DNA of 64,000 nt from UBA12170 sp964293475 (GTDB lineage Bacteria; Bacteroidota; Bacteroidia; Bacteroidales; UBA12170), in contig CAXYYJ010000019.1 of NCBI GenBank assembly GCA_964293475.1, forward strand, positions 1 to 64,000, read 5' to 3'. The notes below the pieces were generated by a model. It ran no database searches and was not told the DNA's origin. It was given only the letters and a program-made list of their open reading frames with translations. Positions 18,078 through 27,021 of the stretch are shown here, piece after piece; positions within the stretch are counted from its first letter, which is position 1, and every line of letters starts with the position of its first letter. A program made the translations under genes and the position numbers.

Positions 18078-19418
18078 TTATTTTTCGGGTAAAAGTTCTT
18101 CTCTGGTAATACTTTCCAAAGTTTCTCTTTTTCTAATTAAATGTGGTTTACCTTGAAGGTCGATTAAAACTATTGCTGGACGGTAAGTTATAAACTGCAT
18201 CCATTGGGTCATATTGTATGCGCCAACACGTTTCACCACCACATTTTGCCCTTTTTTAACCGAGGGGAAGGGGAGACTTTCGCGCACCACATCAATATTC
18301 ATGCAAAGAGGACCATATAATGTTGTGTCTTCCATAAAACTTGAAACCGATTCGGTGGGAATTACCTGATGCTCGTACCAAAAGGAAGTGAAAAGAGTAT
18401 TCACTCCAAAGTCGAGAACTATGGATGCGCGTCCACTGGTGAGTCGCTTGTTGGCAATCACGGTGCCTAAAAGATATCCGGCATCGTCTATCAAGGCTCT
18501 TCCGGTTTCTAAAATCAGTGTGGGCAAGTGATCCGGATTGATTTCCGAATTGATAAAGGCTGCTGTGATGGCTTCTGCATATTCGTCGAAACTGGGGCAA
18601 GTGTCGCTGCCTGGTAAATAGGCGCCTTTGAGCGTATTTTTAGAGGCAAACCCCCCGCCCATATCAATGTATTTGATACTATGACCGAACTTTCTGTAAA
18701 TTCTGGCAGCCAGCTCGCTAAGCTTTGCGGCAGCATTTCCATAGGCCCAGGGTGCAATAATATAGGTTCCAATATGAGTATGCAGACCCAGAAAATCAAC
18801 TTTGTTGCTTATCATCAAGCGGTTAATGGCATTCCAGGCATCGCCGTTTTCATAATTAAAACCAAATCTATCCCACATGGGGTAAATGCCGGTATCCATA
18901 TTCACTCTGATGGCTACTTTGGGTTTAATCTCCGATTTTTCGGCAAGTTTTAAAACCATATACAACTCATCGAAATGGTCAATATGAATAAGGCTTTTGT
19001 TTTTAATGGCAAGCGCAAGGTCATTTTCCGATTTTTCGGGACCATTAAAAATTATTTGTGATCCAGGAACTCCATTTTTAATTGCTTTCTCATATTCAAA
19101 ACCAGAAACCACTTCGGCCCAGCTTCCCAACTCGTGATAAGTTTGGCAAACAGCATCTAAATAATTGGTTTTATAGGACCAGGCAAACTGAACCTTAGGA
19201 TATCGGGTACTAAAGGCTTGATATGCTTGTTCGTAAGTCGACTTTAGAGTTTTTTCGGATATTACAAAAAGAGGAGAACCAAATTTTTCCAGTAAATCTT
19301 TAACAGGGTTTTGGTCGATAGTGGATAATGGAATTAAATGATGTTGCATTCCAAATTTATCGGGGATACCGGCATTAATTCTGTTTATTACCGGTTTTTC
19401 AAATATTTTCTTTTCCAT
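18078..19418 (-). CDS. Fold-type III PLP decarboxylase (DAP/Orn decarboxylase family)
   Basis: This 446-residue enzyme has the alanine-racemase-type TIM barrel plus C-terminal beta domain of group IV decarboxylases. Lys83 in WSYKTN is the PLP lysine. HTHIGTY (near 214), the phosphate-binding GGGFA (254-258), ETGR (304-307) and Cys372 in YGPLCMNID match diaminopimelate/ornithine-type decarboxylases. A diaminopimelate decarboxylase in lysine synthesis would usually not sit here, and the KTN and HIGT variants differ from the LysA forms KAN and HIGS, so a dedicated substrate is more likely. It lies between the small T9SS gene and the acyltransferase gene within the unit. Confidence 0.75.
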   Translation of the reverse strand: MEKKIFEKPVINRINAGIPDKFGMQHHLIPLSTIDQNPVKDLLEKFGSPLFVISEKTLKSTYEQAYQAFSTRYPKVQFAWSYKTNYLDAVCQTYHELGSWAEVVSGFEYEKAIKNGVPGSQIIFNGPEKSENDLALAIKNKSLIHIDHFDELYMVLKLAEKSEIKPKVAIRVNMDTGIYPMWDRFGFNYENGDAWNAINRLMISNKVDFLGLHTHIGTYIIAPWAYGNAAAKLSELAARIYRKFGHSIKYIDMGGGFASKNTLKGAYLPGSDTCPSFDEYAEAITAAFINSEINPDHLPTLILETGRALIDDAGYLLGTVIANKRLTSGRASIVLDFGVNTLFTSFWYEHQVIPTESVSSFMEDTTLYGPLCMNIDVVRESLPFPSVKKGQNVVVKRVGAYNMTQWMQFITYRPAIVLIDLQGKPHLIRKRETLESITREELLPEK

Positions 19419-19429
19419 GGGATTGTAAA

Positions 19430-20209
19430 TTAGCGGATTATAAATTTATTGCGAAATAGTTGGCCTTCAGTGGTTATTTCCTCGAAAAAATAGATGCCAG
19501 CGGGCAAATGTCTTACAGAGTATTTAACCAATGAGGTTCCTTCAGAATTGAGCTCATCAATGGGGGTGCCATTGGCGTTGTATATGGTTATTTTAGCAGT
19601 TGATTCGGTAGTAGGCAAGTAAACGTCGAAGGTAGCTGGATTTGGAAATGCTTTCGCATTAAATATTTCATCCCCTTCATTTTTTGGAATTTCGGAATAC
19701 TGTCCGGGCAAATTGTAAACCCTTGTTTCGTAGGGATAGCTGCTTTGAGTTAAATCGTAAATCCATACCAACATAAAACTGCCAGTCTCTAAATTTACAA
19801 CATCAACATACTGTGCACCAGGCAAATCTAACAAAACACTTCCATTATTGTCGATAACCCTGCTGTTATAATTCAGATACCATGCAGTATCGCCATATTG
19901 CCAGTAGTTTGTTGTAATAAGCATTTCCAAATCACTATCGCTATCGAATAAGTAGGATGATAAATAGGTAATAGATGCCAGATACTCGATTGAAGATAAG
20001 CTAATAGGAATAGATTCAATGAGCTGGTGATTGGAATTGTTGACAGCACATGAGCTATTGGTAGTATTATAATAATAGAAATTATATTCCCCTGGTTGTG
20101 TTTCGCTCAGACCTGTATAGTTGGCATAGGTATGGTCCAGAGTGATTTGAGCAACTGCATTAAATCCAGCCAATAAGGCTAAAATAAAAACTATATTCTT
20201 CATATTCAA
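19430..20209 (-). CDS. Small secreted protein with T9SS sorting domain
   Basis: This 259-residue protein has a signal peptide (about residues 1-20, ending NAVAQ). A middle region rich in Y, N, S and T (residues 21-185) has no recognised domain, and the C-terminal type A T9SS domain contains AKAFPNPATFDVYLP and ends RNKFIIR. It should be displayed on or released from the cell surface. Two Met codons (residues 1 and 3) are possible starts. It starts four bases after the ATP-grasp gene stop, so it is genetically tied to that enzyme. It could be the target of modification, a surface receptor or an unrelated passenger. Confidence 0.8.
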   Translation of the reverse strand: MNMKNIVFILALLAGFNAVAQITLDHTYANYTGLSETQPGEYNFYYYNTTNSSCAVNNSNHQLIESIPISLSSIEYLASITYLSSYLFDSDSDLEMLITTNYWQYGDTAWYLNYNSRVIDNNGSVLLDLPGAQYVDVVNLETGSFMLVWIYDLTQSSYPYETRVYNLPGQYSEIPKNEGDEIFNAKAFPNPATFDVYLPTTESTAKITIYNANGTPIDELNSEGTSLVKYSVRHLPAGIYFFEEITTEGQLFRNKFIIR

Positions 20210-20213
20210 TAAT

Positions 20214-21293
20214 TTAATATATTATTTTATTTAATTCTCTTTTATCAAGTTCACCATTGATGCTTATTTGTTCAAACTCTTTTATACTTCCAATCATATC
20301 GAAAGAATAGCGGATGAACATAATTCCGGCATCATATTTTAGCATGGGTTGCACAGGTTGCCCAAGGGCCAGTTTTACGAGAGCTTCGGGAATATTTTGT
20401 CCGGCGGCAACTGCCAGATAAACCCAGGCTGGGATTCGGGGATTGATTTCAATCATATAGTATTTTCCATCCACGGTTTTAATCATTTCCAGTTCCATAG
20501 CTCCGCGCCATTGAGTTTGTTCAATGAGATCGTGGGTGATGCTGAGCATTTTAGAGTCGGTAATGGTAATTCCACCCCAGGCTTTCCCTTTATCGGTAAT
20601 GTATTGCTTACGCATGGCGACGGCGCTAATGGTATTTCCTTTACCATCGCCCAAAGCCACCACATTGACCTCCGTGCCCTTGATAAATTCCTGAATAACC
20701 ACCGGTACACCCCATTTCGAAGTGATTTTGTTAAAGTGCGTGGTGATTTGATCCTCATTATAGGCCACATAGGCATCATAGAATTTGCCTTTAACCAAAA
20801 CAGGGAAATCGAAATCGGACTTGATTTTTTTTATTTCGTTTAAGTTGGTGATATTGATGCTTTTGGGGACATCGATATTGTATTTCTTGCCAAATTCAGG
20901 CAAAACACTTTTATGACGCTCCTCAAATTTTGGTATTCCGGGGAGAAAAGTTTTAATGCCCAGCTGCAAGAGTTCTTTTTCATTTTTCATGAAAGAGTAC
21001 AATTCGGCATCAAAGTTTGGAATGATAACATCCATCTTTTCTTTATCCTGAATATATTTCATGCGTTCCATAACAATATCGGCCCCGGTTGAAGGGTATG
21101 GAATCTGATAGGTTTTGTCGACGAATTGATCCATATAAATTCCCGGCTCCAGGTTCTCGTATGCCAGACCAACTATTCGAACGTCGAATTCCTTACTTTC
21201 TTTCAATCCTCGAATTACGGGAATTCCAGGCCCGGGATTGTCGGTATTGTTAAGCCCTGTAACCCCGATACATATTTTAGTTTTCATGTTCAA
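20214..21293 (-). CDS. ATP-grasp ligase, CarB/PylC-like
   Basis: This 359-residue protein has an N-terminal Rossmann-like domain beginning ICIGVTGLNN. A central ATP-grasp fold follows, with FPVLVKGKFYDAYVAY (ATP-binding lysine) and VVIQEFIKGTEVNVVALGD. The Mg-binding site is YYMIEINPRIPAW, where the E-x-N-P-R motif is complete. ATP-grasp enzymes join a carboxylate to an amine or thiol through an acyl-phosphate. The domain style is that of carbamoyl-phosphate-synthase/PylC enzymes rather than RimK. It overlaps the PqqD-like gene by 17 bases, a strong sign of coupled expression and perhaps a complex. The substrate is unknown. Confidence 0.82.
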   Translation of the reverse strand: MNMKTKICIGVTGLNNTDNPGPGIPVIRGLKESKEFDVRIVGLAYENLEPGIYMDQFVDKTYQIPYPSTGADIVMERMKYIQDKEKMDVIIPNFDAELYSFMKNEKELLQLGIKTFLPGIPKFEERHKSVLPEFGKKYNIDVPKSINITNLNEIKKIKSDFDFPVLVKGKFYDAYVAYNEDQITTHFNKITSKWGVPVVIQEFIKGTEVNVVALGDGKGNTISAVAMRKQYITDKGKAWGGITITDSKMLSITHDLIEQTQWRGAMELEMIKTVDGKYYMIEINPRIPAWVYLAVAAGQNIPEALVKLALGQPVQPMLKYDAGIMFIRYSFDMIGSIKEFEQISINGELDKRELNKIIY

Positions 21294-21525
21294 CCAGATT
21301 AAATTCGGTGAGTTTTATCATGAAATCATAAATAGATTTCTCAAGATACTCTGTGTCAACATCAAACTCAGCCATTAATTCGGTTTTAATATCATTCTCC
21401 GATTTACCACTCTTGAGCATTTTAAGAATACTGAGTCCTATGGGGTTCAGATTATAGCTGTCACCGCTATTACTGTCAAAAACAAATCCTGATTCGCTGA
21501 TTGCGATACTGTCTTTAATTTTCAT
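21277..21525 (-). CDS. PqqD-family small protein
   Basis: This 82-residue protein fits the PqqD-like winged-helix family, whose members bind a precursor peptide and present it to a modifying enzyme. Signs are the SGFVFDSNSGDSYNLNPIG segment, the I-x-x-x-L-x-x-G-K-S-E-N-D-I helix and a C-terminal helix ending FNLVEHEN. Length is normal. As first gene of the seven-gene unit, overlapping the ATP-grasp gene by 17 bases, it suggests that the pathway acts on a peptide or on a carrier-bound amino acid. Many PqqD-like proteins in other contexts have no known peptide partner, so this remains inference. Confidence 0.75.
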   Translation of the reverse strand: MKIKDSIAISESGFVFDSNSGDSYNLNPIGLSILKMLKSGKSENDIKTELMAEFDVDTEYLEKSIYDFMIKLTEFNLVEHEN

Positions 21526-21583
21526 ATGTCTATGTTTTGATTTTTAATGGTCACATGGAACTCGCCAAAAAGTCATTTTTGTT

Positions 21584-21600
21584 GAGTAAAAAATTTACTC
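21584..21600 (-). promoter_or_regulatory. Hairpin in the pqqD-like leader
   Basis: GAGTAAA and TTTACTC form a perfect seven-base stem with a three-base loop, about 60 bases before the PqqD-like start codon in the predicted leader. It may influence translation or mRNA stability; the effect is unknown. Confidence 0.4.
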
Positions 21601-21618
21601 ATGGCTCGTTTCATATGA

Positions 21619-21738
21619 TTAATGTTTTTTCGTTTCTAATTTGCCCGACTTGAGTTGCGGAAAGTCATAGCATTTATTTTCTATTGTCGCTCTATTTCCA
21701 TTTGAACACGAATGCAGGAAATGATTCCTGTTTAGCAT
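21619..21738 (-). CDS. Possible 39-residue peptide in the pqqD-like leader
   Basis: An ATG at 21738 opens a 39-codon frame ending TAA at 21619. It lies between the predicted -7 element (21777-21770) and the PqqD-like gene. The peptide begins MLNRNHFLHS, has two Cys and ends in a Lys-rich tail (KLETKKH). Its position is where a precursor peptide for a PqqD-associated enzyme would be expected. There is no composition or conservation evidence, and the same DNA could be a non-coding intergenic element. Treat it as a candidate only. Confidence 0.2.
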   Translation of the reverse strand: MLNRNHFLHSCSNGNRATIENKCYDFPQLKSGKLETKKH

Positions 21739-21769
21739 CAAAGGGAAATTGAAGAACTATTTTCGGAAG

Positions 21770-21777
21770 CAAATATA
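21770..21777 (-). promoter_or_regulatory. -7 element for the pqqD/ATP-grasp unit
   Basis: The minus strand reads TATATTTG, an exact TAnnTTTG match. No good -33 TTG was found at the right distance. If used, transcription starts near 21763 and the PqqD-like gene has a leader of about 240 bases. The rest of the 21526-21892 gap holds only the hairpin, the 39-codon frame and the terminator described separately. Confidence 0.4.
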
Positions 21778-21835
21778 GATGCGTGGAACAGAATTGCTGT
21801 TATAAAATTATGTGTTTTATTAATGATATTTGGTA

Positions 21836-21866
21836 AGTAAAAAATACTGCCCCAAAATGCGGCAGT
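21836..21866 (-). terminator. Terminator after the broken T9SS gene
   Basis: On the minus strand, ACTGCC (21866-21861) and GGCAGT (21851-21846) form a stem followed by ATTTTTT. It lies about 27 bases after the stop of the 21893-24670 gene and isolates that gene from the pqqD-like unit. Confidence 0.8.
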
Positions 21867-21892
21867 TCCCCCAAAACTAAAAAAATAAAAGG

Positions 21893-24670
21893 CTATTCTG
21901 ATAACCAGATTTTGTAAGCTGCGGTTTCATTTTCGCTGGTTATTCTCACCATATAAATGCCAGGTGATGTTTCAAAATGCTTGTTAATGATGTTGTTATA
22001 AGAAAAATCCTGATAAATCAATTTGCCATCTGTGCCGAAAATTTCATAATGGAATCCGTTTCCAATGATATCGGGGATGGATGTTTTAATATTTAAATTT
22101 CCCTGGCTCGAGTAAACCAACCAATGAGAATTATCCAAATCGGAAGTGGCTAAATAATTATCGAAAACAAGCTCAAAGCGGCTGGTTTGTCCTTGTTGGT
22201 TGACAAATTGCAGGGTATTGTTTTCGCGGAGGTTATAATAAGTTCCGGTGAGCTTGTCGTGGAGAAGTATGGGTTGGGTTGGTTCAAAAGTAGCAATATC
22301 GTCGAATGAGAGGATAAAACTTTCGTTTAATCCAAAATCCACATTTAAATCATAGCGGCCTTCCAGGTTTTCAAGAGGAAGCACATTGATGGAATAGTTG
22401 GAATTTTCGAAGTGAAGGAAAATATCGGCTATGCTGTCGTTGTTTGAAGCAAATTTCACAGCATCAAATTCGTGGTCAAATTCGTTGGATGCTTTTTCAT
22501 GAAATTCGATAAAGGCTTTGTCGGTTTTTCCAGCATTCGTAGCGCTGGAAATGATTAAGCGGTTATTGGGGATTCTGGGTGCTGTTTCGTTGGTAAAGAA
22601 TGGTTTCACATTGCCATCTTTTTTGTAGAACACATTGATTCCGCTGGTTGAACGAGCACTGGCGGGAATGGTAAAAGTTAAATTATCTACAGTACTTTGA
22701 ATAAAGAAACCCTGCATTGGAGGAATATATTGGCTTGCCGAACCACTTCCGTTATTATAGAAAACATATTGCTTGTTTTGGCCATCCCAGTAGTGAATTC
22801 CTACATTCACACCAACGGGCAGGTTGTCGTTGGCTACTTCCCAATCCAGGGCAGCTGAGTACGGATTTCCAATCAGGTTCCAGCCTTTCCATCCAGCGGT
22901 GCTGGTATATTCGAGCGTTGGACAGGTAATATTGGTTGTGTTTAGATTTCCTTCCATTTCGATGGTGTATCCGTATTCGGTTGAAAGTAAAACGCCATAA
23001 CCTCTGCCGGGAGTTAATACCTCCGTTGTATCGGTAATATATCTCCAATATGTAGCAGGTTCATCCCACCACATAAGGTATTGATCCATAAAAGTAGCAC
23101 TTGTTAAATCGGAAATTGAAGGTGAAAAATAATGCCATTTCCCGTTTGTTGGGATGCCGCCAATGCTTGGGAAATACCTTTCTACGTCTACATTGCCCGA
23201 AACTGTTCCCTGTGGGATGAAAGCAGCGGCACCATTGGCATCGGATTCGAGCAGGAGGGTAGCACCGTTTTCTACAGTTACATTGTTTTTAACTGTGAGT
23301 GCATTAATTGATTTCAAGACAAAGGTGGCTCCGTTTTTAACTGTCAGAGAATTAAAAAAATAGGGGAAATAATAGAGGGCCTGATTGGGGGAACGGGTAG
23401 TTGCTGCAGGTATAATCACATTGGCACCCAAATCCGGGATTGCTTGAATTCCACCGCTAACAGTCCAGTTTCTATATTCATCCCACTCATCGTTGTATGA
23501 ACCAGTCCAGTTGTAGTTTTGATTGTGGTTTCCGGGTGTAACATCGCGATAGCTATAATATGCCGTGGATATATTCCATTGGGTTATGTCAAAATCCCGT
23601 TTATATTCAGTCACTGAAACTGACCTAACTGCATGTTTGCCTGTATATTCCCAGCTGCTTCCTGAACCGCTTGTGTTCCAGATTCCATAAGTGTCTTTTC
23701 GATTAATTCCAGATCCATTGTCAAACAGAATCGCTACCGGATTTGTTCCATTAAACCATGATGATGTCCCACCTGATTTATCTGGATTAAACCCGTATTT
23801 GCTGTTAAAATCTGTAGAGCTCGGGGCATATATATAATTATCTCCAGCACCCAATGTGCCTGAAAGTTGAATTCTATTGGCATTTTGAAAGAAGGCAAGA
23901 TAATAACTACTTAAATCTAAGCTCGCATCCCCAGAGTTATATATTTCAATAAATCTTCCTTTAGAACCATCAGATTCAACGGGGTAGGCTACTTCCGAGA
24001 TAATTAAATCGCCATCAGGAACACCGCCTCCGCCTGGATCATCCTCAATTAAAATATTATCTATAGACCAGCTATCTCCATCATCGTTTGCCATCATAAA
24101 GGCAATATATACTTCCTGACCATCCCAGGCACTTAAATCCACTGATTTTGTGGTCCATGCGGTGGTAAAACTTGTTTCGCCATAGTTTACCACTGTGGTG
24201 AAATGAGCATGGGTAGTTTGAGTATTGGTTGATATTTTTATGTAATACTGACTTCCATAATCCACAGAATATCTTTGCTTTTGGGAAAAAGAGAGGGTTG
24301 TATTGGTTCCTAGGGTGATTTTTGGTGTAACTAACCAATCCTCACAAAGAGCACCAACGTCGTCCTAATCAACAAAAGCACCTTTTCCGCTTTGTCCGGA
24401 ATTTGTTGACACCCAATTATAGCTGTTTCCTGCTCCATTGGTTCCGATAAATCTGGCCCAATCTGTTGGCGGGAAAGTTGCTCCTTCAAAAGCCTGGATA
24501 AACGGAAGACTATAAACTGTGGCTTGCTCCGCCGATTTTTGAACCAAGATTTCTGAGCTTTGAGAATTACCTTCATCGAGATGTTGCTTTAGCCCAAAAT
24601 CGCTTTGAGCCTGCAAATAAGCCATTGGTAATAATCCCCAAACCAACAGCCAAATTGCTATTTTTTTCAT
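21893..24670 (-). pseudogene. T9SS adhesin-like gene interrupted by one in-frame TAG
   Basis: One reading frame runs from ATG at 24670 to TAA-type stop at 21893 (926 codons) and is broken only by TAG at codon 102 (24367-24365). Upstream: signal peptide (ending YLQAQ) and the start of a cleaved-adhesin/choice-of-anchor-J type domain (FEGATFPPTDWARF). Downstream: CEDWLVTPKI and WTTKSVDLSAW complete that domain. A lamin-tail domain (DLIISEVAYP, RFIEIYNSGDASLDLSSYYL in part), a long repeat-free beta-rich region and a C-terminal T9SS domain (TSPGIYMVRI) follow. No frameshift is needed. A recent nonsense mutation, a sequencing error or stop readthrough all fit. The largest downstream frame would lack a signal peptide and so would not be exported. 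Confidence 0.8.
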
Positions 24671-24992
24671 GTTTAATTGTTTTAAAATACCAACTTAAAA
24701 GTAAGGCAACTAATAATGGTTTTGGCTGAAGTGTTTATAAATTAGTGAGTTGGGAGTAGGGGACTGTATAACGAAGGTTTTTGAGAATTTTGTAAATGGC
24801 TATTATTAGGCTATTTATGGACTTGATTCCAAAAAATGGACTTTGTTAACAAAATGTTGAGAAGTGCTAAAAGTGTCTGTTTTTCGGGCAATTCAGGCGC
24901 TTTTTTACACTCATTTTTGGCAAAAAAAGTCTTATTTATAAGATAAAACCAGAGATTTTGGACAAACAACAGTTGTGGCCTATGTAGAATAA
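24671..24992. other. AT-rich intergenic stretch without recognised features
   Basis: These 322 bases separate the start of the broken T9SS gene from the stop of the sensor kinase gene. I found no open frame of note, no TAnnTTTG element on the minus strand and no convincing terminator hairpin. Confidence 0.6.
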
Positions 24993-26873
24993 TCAGTCGT
25001 TTAAGATAAGTTCGAAGGTTGTTTCGCTGTCATTGCTATGAATGTTTAAATCCCCTTTCAGGATTTCAACATAGGATTTTACATAATGAAGTCCAAGCCC
25101 AATATTTTTGTCTATATGTCGCTCCACCAAACCAAAAGGCTTTAGTATTTCCTGCTTAAACTCGGCGGGAATAGGCTCTCCGTGGTTGGTAACAGAAAAA
25201 TGCAGTCTATTGTTTAACTCGCTTGCCTTCAAATGAATAATTCCCTCACTTGGACTGTGTTTTATTGAATTGTCGATGAGTTCCGAAACAATATCAATAA
25301 AATGATCTTCGAGACCTTTGTGCGTTAAAGTTGGGTTTATATCAATTTCAAAGGAAATATCTTTGGAAAGAGTTTCGTTAATTTTTGTTTCTGCAATTCG
25401 TTGAACGAGCGGCAGTAGCAAAATGTCCTTTTTCGTCGTGCCAGGTCCTTTGGTTTGCAATTGAACAATATCCAAAGCACGTTTGGAAAAATCGTTTAAC
25501 CTGTTAATTGATTCTTCCAAAAGCCCAATATATTCGCCGTTTTCTTCATCGGTATTTCCTTCTTTAATAATGGAAGTAAGTCCAATAATTCCATTGAGTG
25601 GTGTTCTTATTTCGTGGCTTATTAGAAGAAGAAATTTGGTTTTGGCCACATCGAGCACCCGTAATTCTTCGTTGGCTTGTTTTAAATCGTCTTCCCTTTT
25701 TTGCAGGTCACGGGCCATTTTATTGAAATTATTGGCCAGAGTACCAATCTCGTCTTTGCTCTGTAAATCGATGGATTGGTTATAATCTCCCTGTGCAATT
25801 TTTAAACTCATGCTGCTTAGTTTTCGTATGGGCGATACGATTCGTTTGGAAATGAATACAATCAATACCAATATGAGAACAAAAATGGCAAAAATGGCCA
25901 GAAACAACTTAATCATCTGAGAAATAACATCTTTAGTGATTTGATCCTGAGTCATGAGCGCAATGGCATACCATTGGGCATTATGGATTGGGGTATAAAA
26001 AGCTAAGATTTTTTTTCGGTTGTTAACCGTCTCAAACTCTTTAAAACCATAGGTTCCCGACATGGCTTTTGCTATAATTTCTTCGTTGGCATGCTCGTCA
26101 AGCTCATCGAACAGGTTAACCTTCGAAAAAACGTTGAACCCTAAGTCGAAATACTTATCGGTGTACAATATGGTGCTATCGCTCGAAACCAAAATTAGCT
26201 GCGAAGGGAGTTGATACTTAAAGGAGTCTTCTTTCTTTTTAAGTTCATTTTTAAGCATATCCAATGAAATATCCACTGTGACAATACCTTTGAATTCACC
26301 ATTTTTATAGAATGGATGAAAGTAGGTGAGCATGCTCGATTTGCCGGCTTCTTTATCAAAGTAAGGCCGGGTCCAGCCACTGTGCAAGCTGGAAGAAGGC
26401 ACATTCCACCATTCCAGTTTCATGTTAGGATAGTCAAAATATCCGCTATCTCCTATTTCATTAAAGCTAAATTGTTGTACTTCATCATTTTGTATGTAGG
26501 AATAGTAAAAGCCAAGGCGATTCGACTCATCGGGCACAAAAGCTACTGCAGAGCCATAAATAAAGTCGTCGGAGCGACAGATATCCTTGGTTACTTCCAG
26601 ATACTTGTCAGGATTATCTTGTTCAATCAGGTATTTTTCAATATACATGGCGCTCATTTTTGCCTTTGAAGCCACATTTTCAAGCTTGGTTTCAATGAAA
26701 TGGGTGTAGCTTCTATTTACTTCCTGTAAAAAACCATTGTATTTTTCTTTCGTCAACTTTACTGTGTTTTCGTACAAGAGTGTGGTAATAAGCACAGTAA
26801 TCACTACAGAGGGCAATAAAATGCCAAAGGCAATCTTATAAAAGAGGCTGTTTAAGTTTTTTCCTGAAGCCAT
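24993..26873 (-). CDS. Cache-domain sensor histidine kinase
   Basis: This 626-residue inner-membrane kinase has a first transmembrane helix (about 13-33) and a periplasmic double-Cache sensor (about 40-305, with WWNVPSSSLHSGWTRPYFD typical of dCache ligand sites). A second helix (about 315-340) and a HAMP domain follow. A HisKA domain with LISHEIRTPLNG (His near 420) and a HATPase domain with ELIDNSIKHS and IGLGLHYVKSYV complete it. No receiver domain is attached and no response regulator is adjacent, so the partner is elsewhere. The D-x-G-x-G loop reads NHGEPIP, which is a variant of the usual box but common in this type. Confidence 0.87.
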   Translation of the reverse strand: MASGKNLNSLFYKIAFGILLPSVVITVLITTLLYENTVKLTKEKYNGFLQEVNRSYTHFIETKLENVASKAKMSAMYIEKYLIEQDNPDKYLEVTKDICRSDDFIYGSAVAFVPDESNRLGFYYSYIQNDEVQQFSFNEIGDSGYFDYPNMKLEWWNVPSSSLHSGWTRPYFDKEAGKSSMLTYFHPFYKNGEFKGIVTVDISLDMLKNELKKKEDSFKYQLPSQLILVSSDSTILYTDKYFDLGFNVFSKVNLFDELDEHANEEIIAKAMSGTYGFKEFETVNNRKKILAFYTPIHNAQWYAIALMTQDQITKDVISQMIKLFLAIFAIFVLILVLIVFISKRIVSPIRKLSSMSLKIAQGDYNQSIDLQSKDEIGTLANNFNKMARDLQKREDDLKQANEELRVLDVAKTKFLLLISHEIRTPLNGIIGLTSIIKEGNTDEENGEYIGLLEESINRLNDFSKRALDIVQLQTKGPGTTKKDILLLPLVQRIAETKINETLSKDISFEIDINPTLTHKGLEDHFIDIVSELIDNSIKHSPSEGIIHLKASELNNRLHFSVTNHGEPIPAEFKQEILKPFGLVERHIDKNIGLGLHYVKSYVEILKGDLNIHSNDSETTFELILND

Positions 26874-26961
26874 GAAAAGAAATTTTTTGAGACAATAAAT
26901 GTGTTTTAGTCCGTCAATATCAAATCGATATTTCTAAAGATTTGTTGAGCTAATATAGGGG

Positions 26962-26998
26962 TAAAAAAATAATCACAAAGCACTGCCTTGTGATTATT
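26962..26998 (-). terminator. Terminator of the grpE-dnaJ operon
   Basis: AATAATCACAA (26968-26978) and its perfect inverted copy (26988-26998) form an 11-base stem, followed on the minus strand by seven T residues. It lies about 24 bases after the dnaJ stop. Confidence 0.85.
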
Positions 26999-27021
26999 CC
27001 TTAAAATGGTGTTAATGATTT

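Noticed and set aside
24081..24338. Frameshift as cause of the broken T9SS gene
   Set aside because: Both sides of the break are in the same frame, so only the TAG codon, not a frameshift, interrupts the gene.
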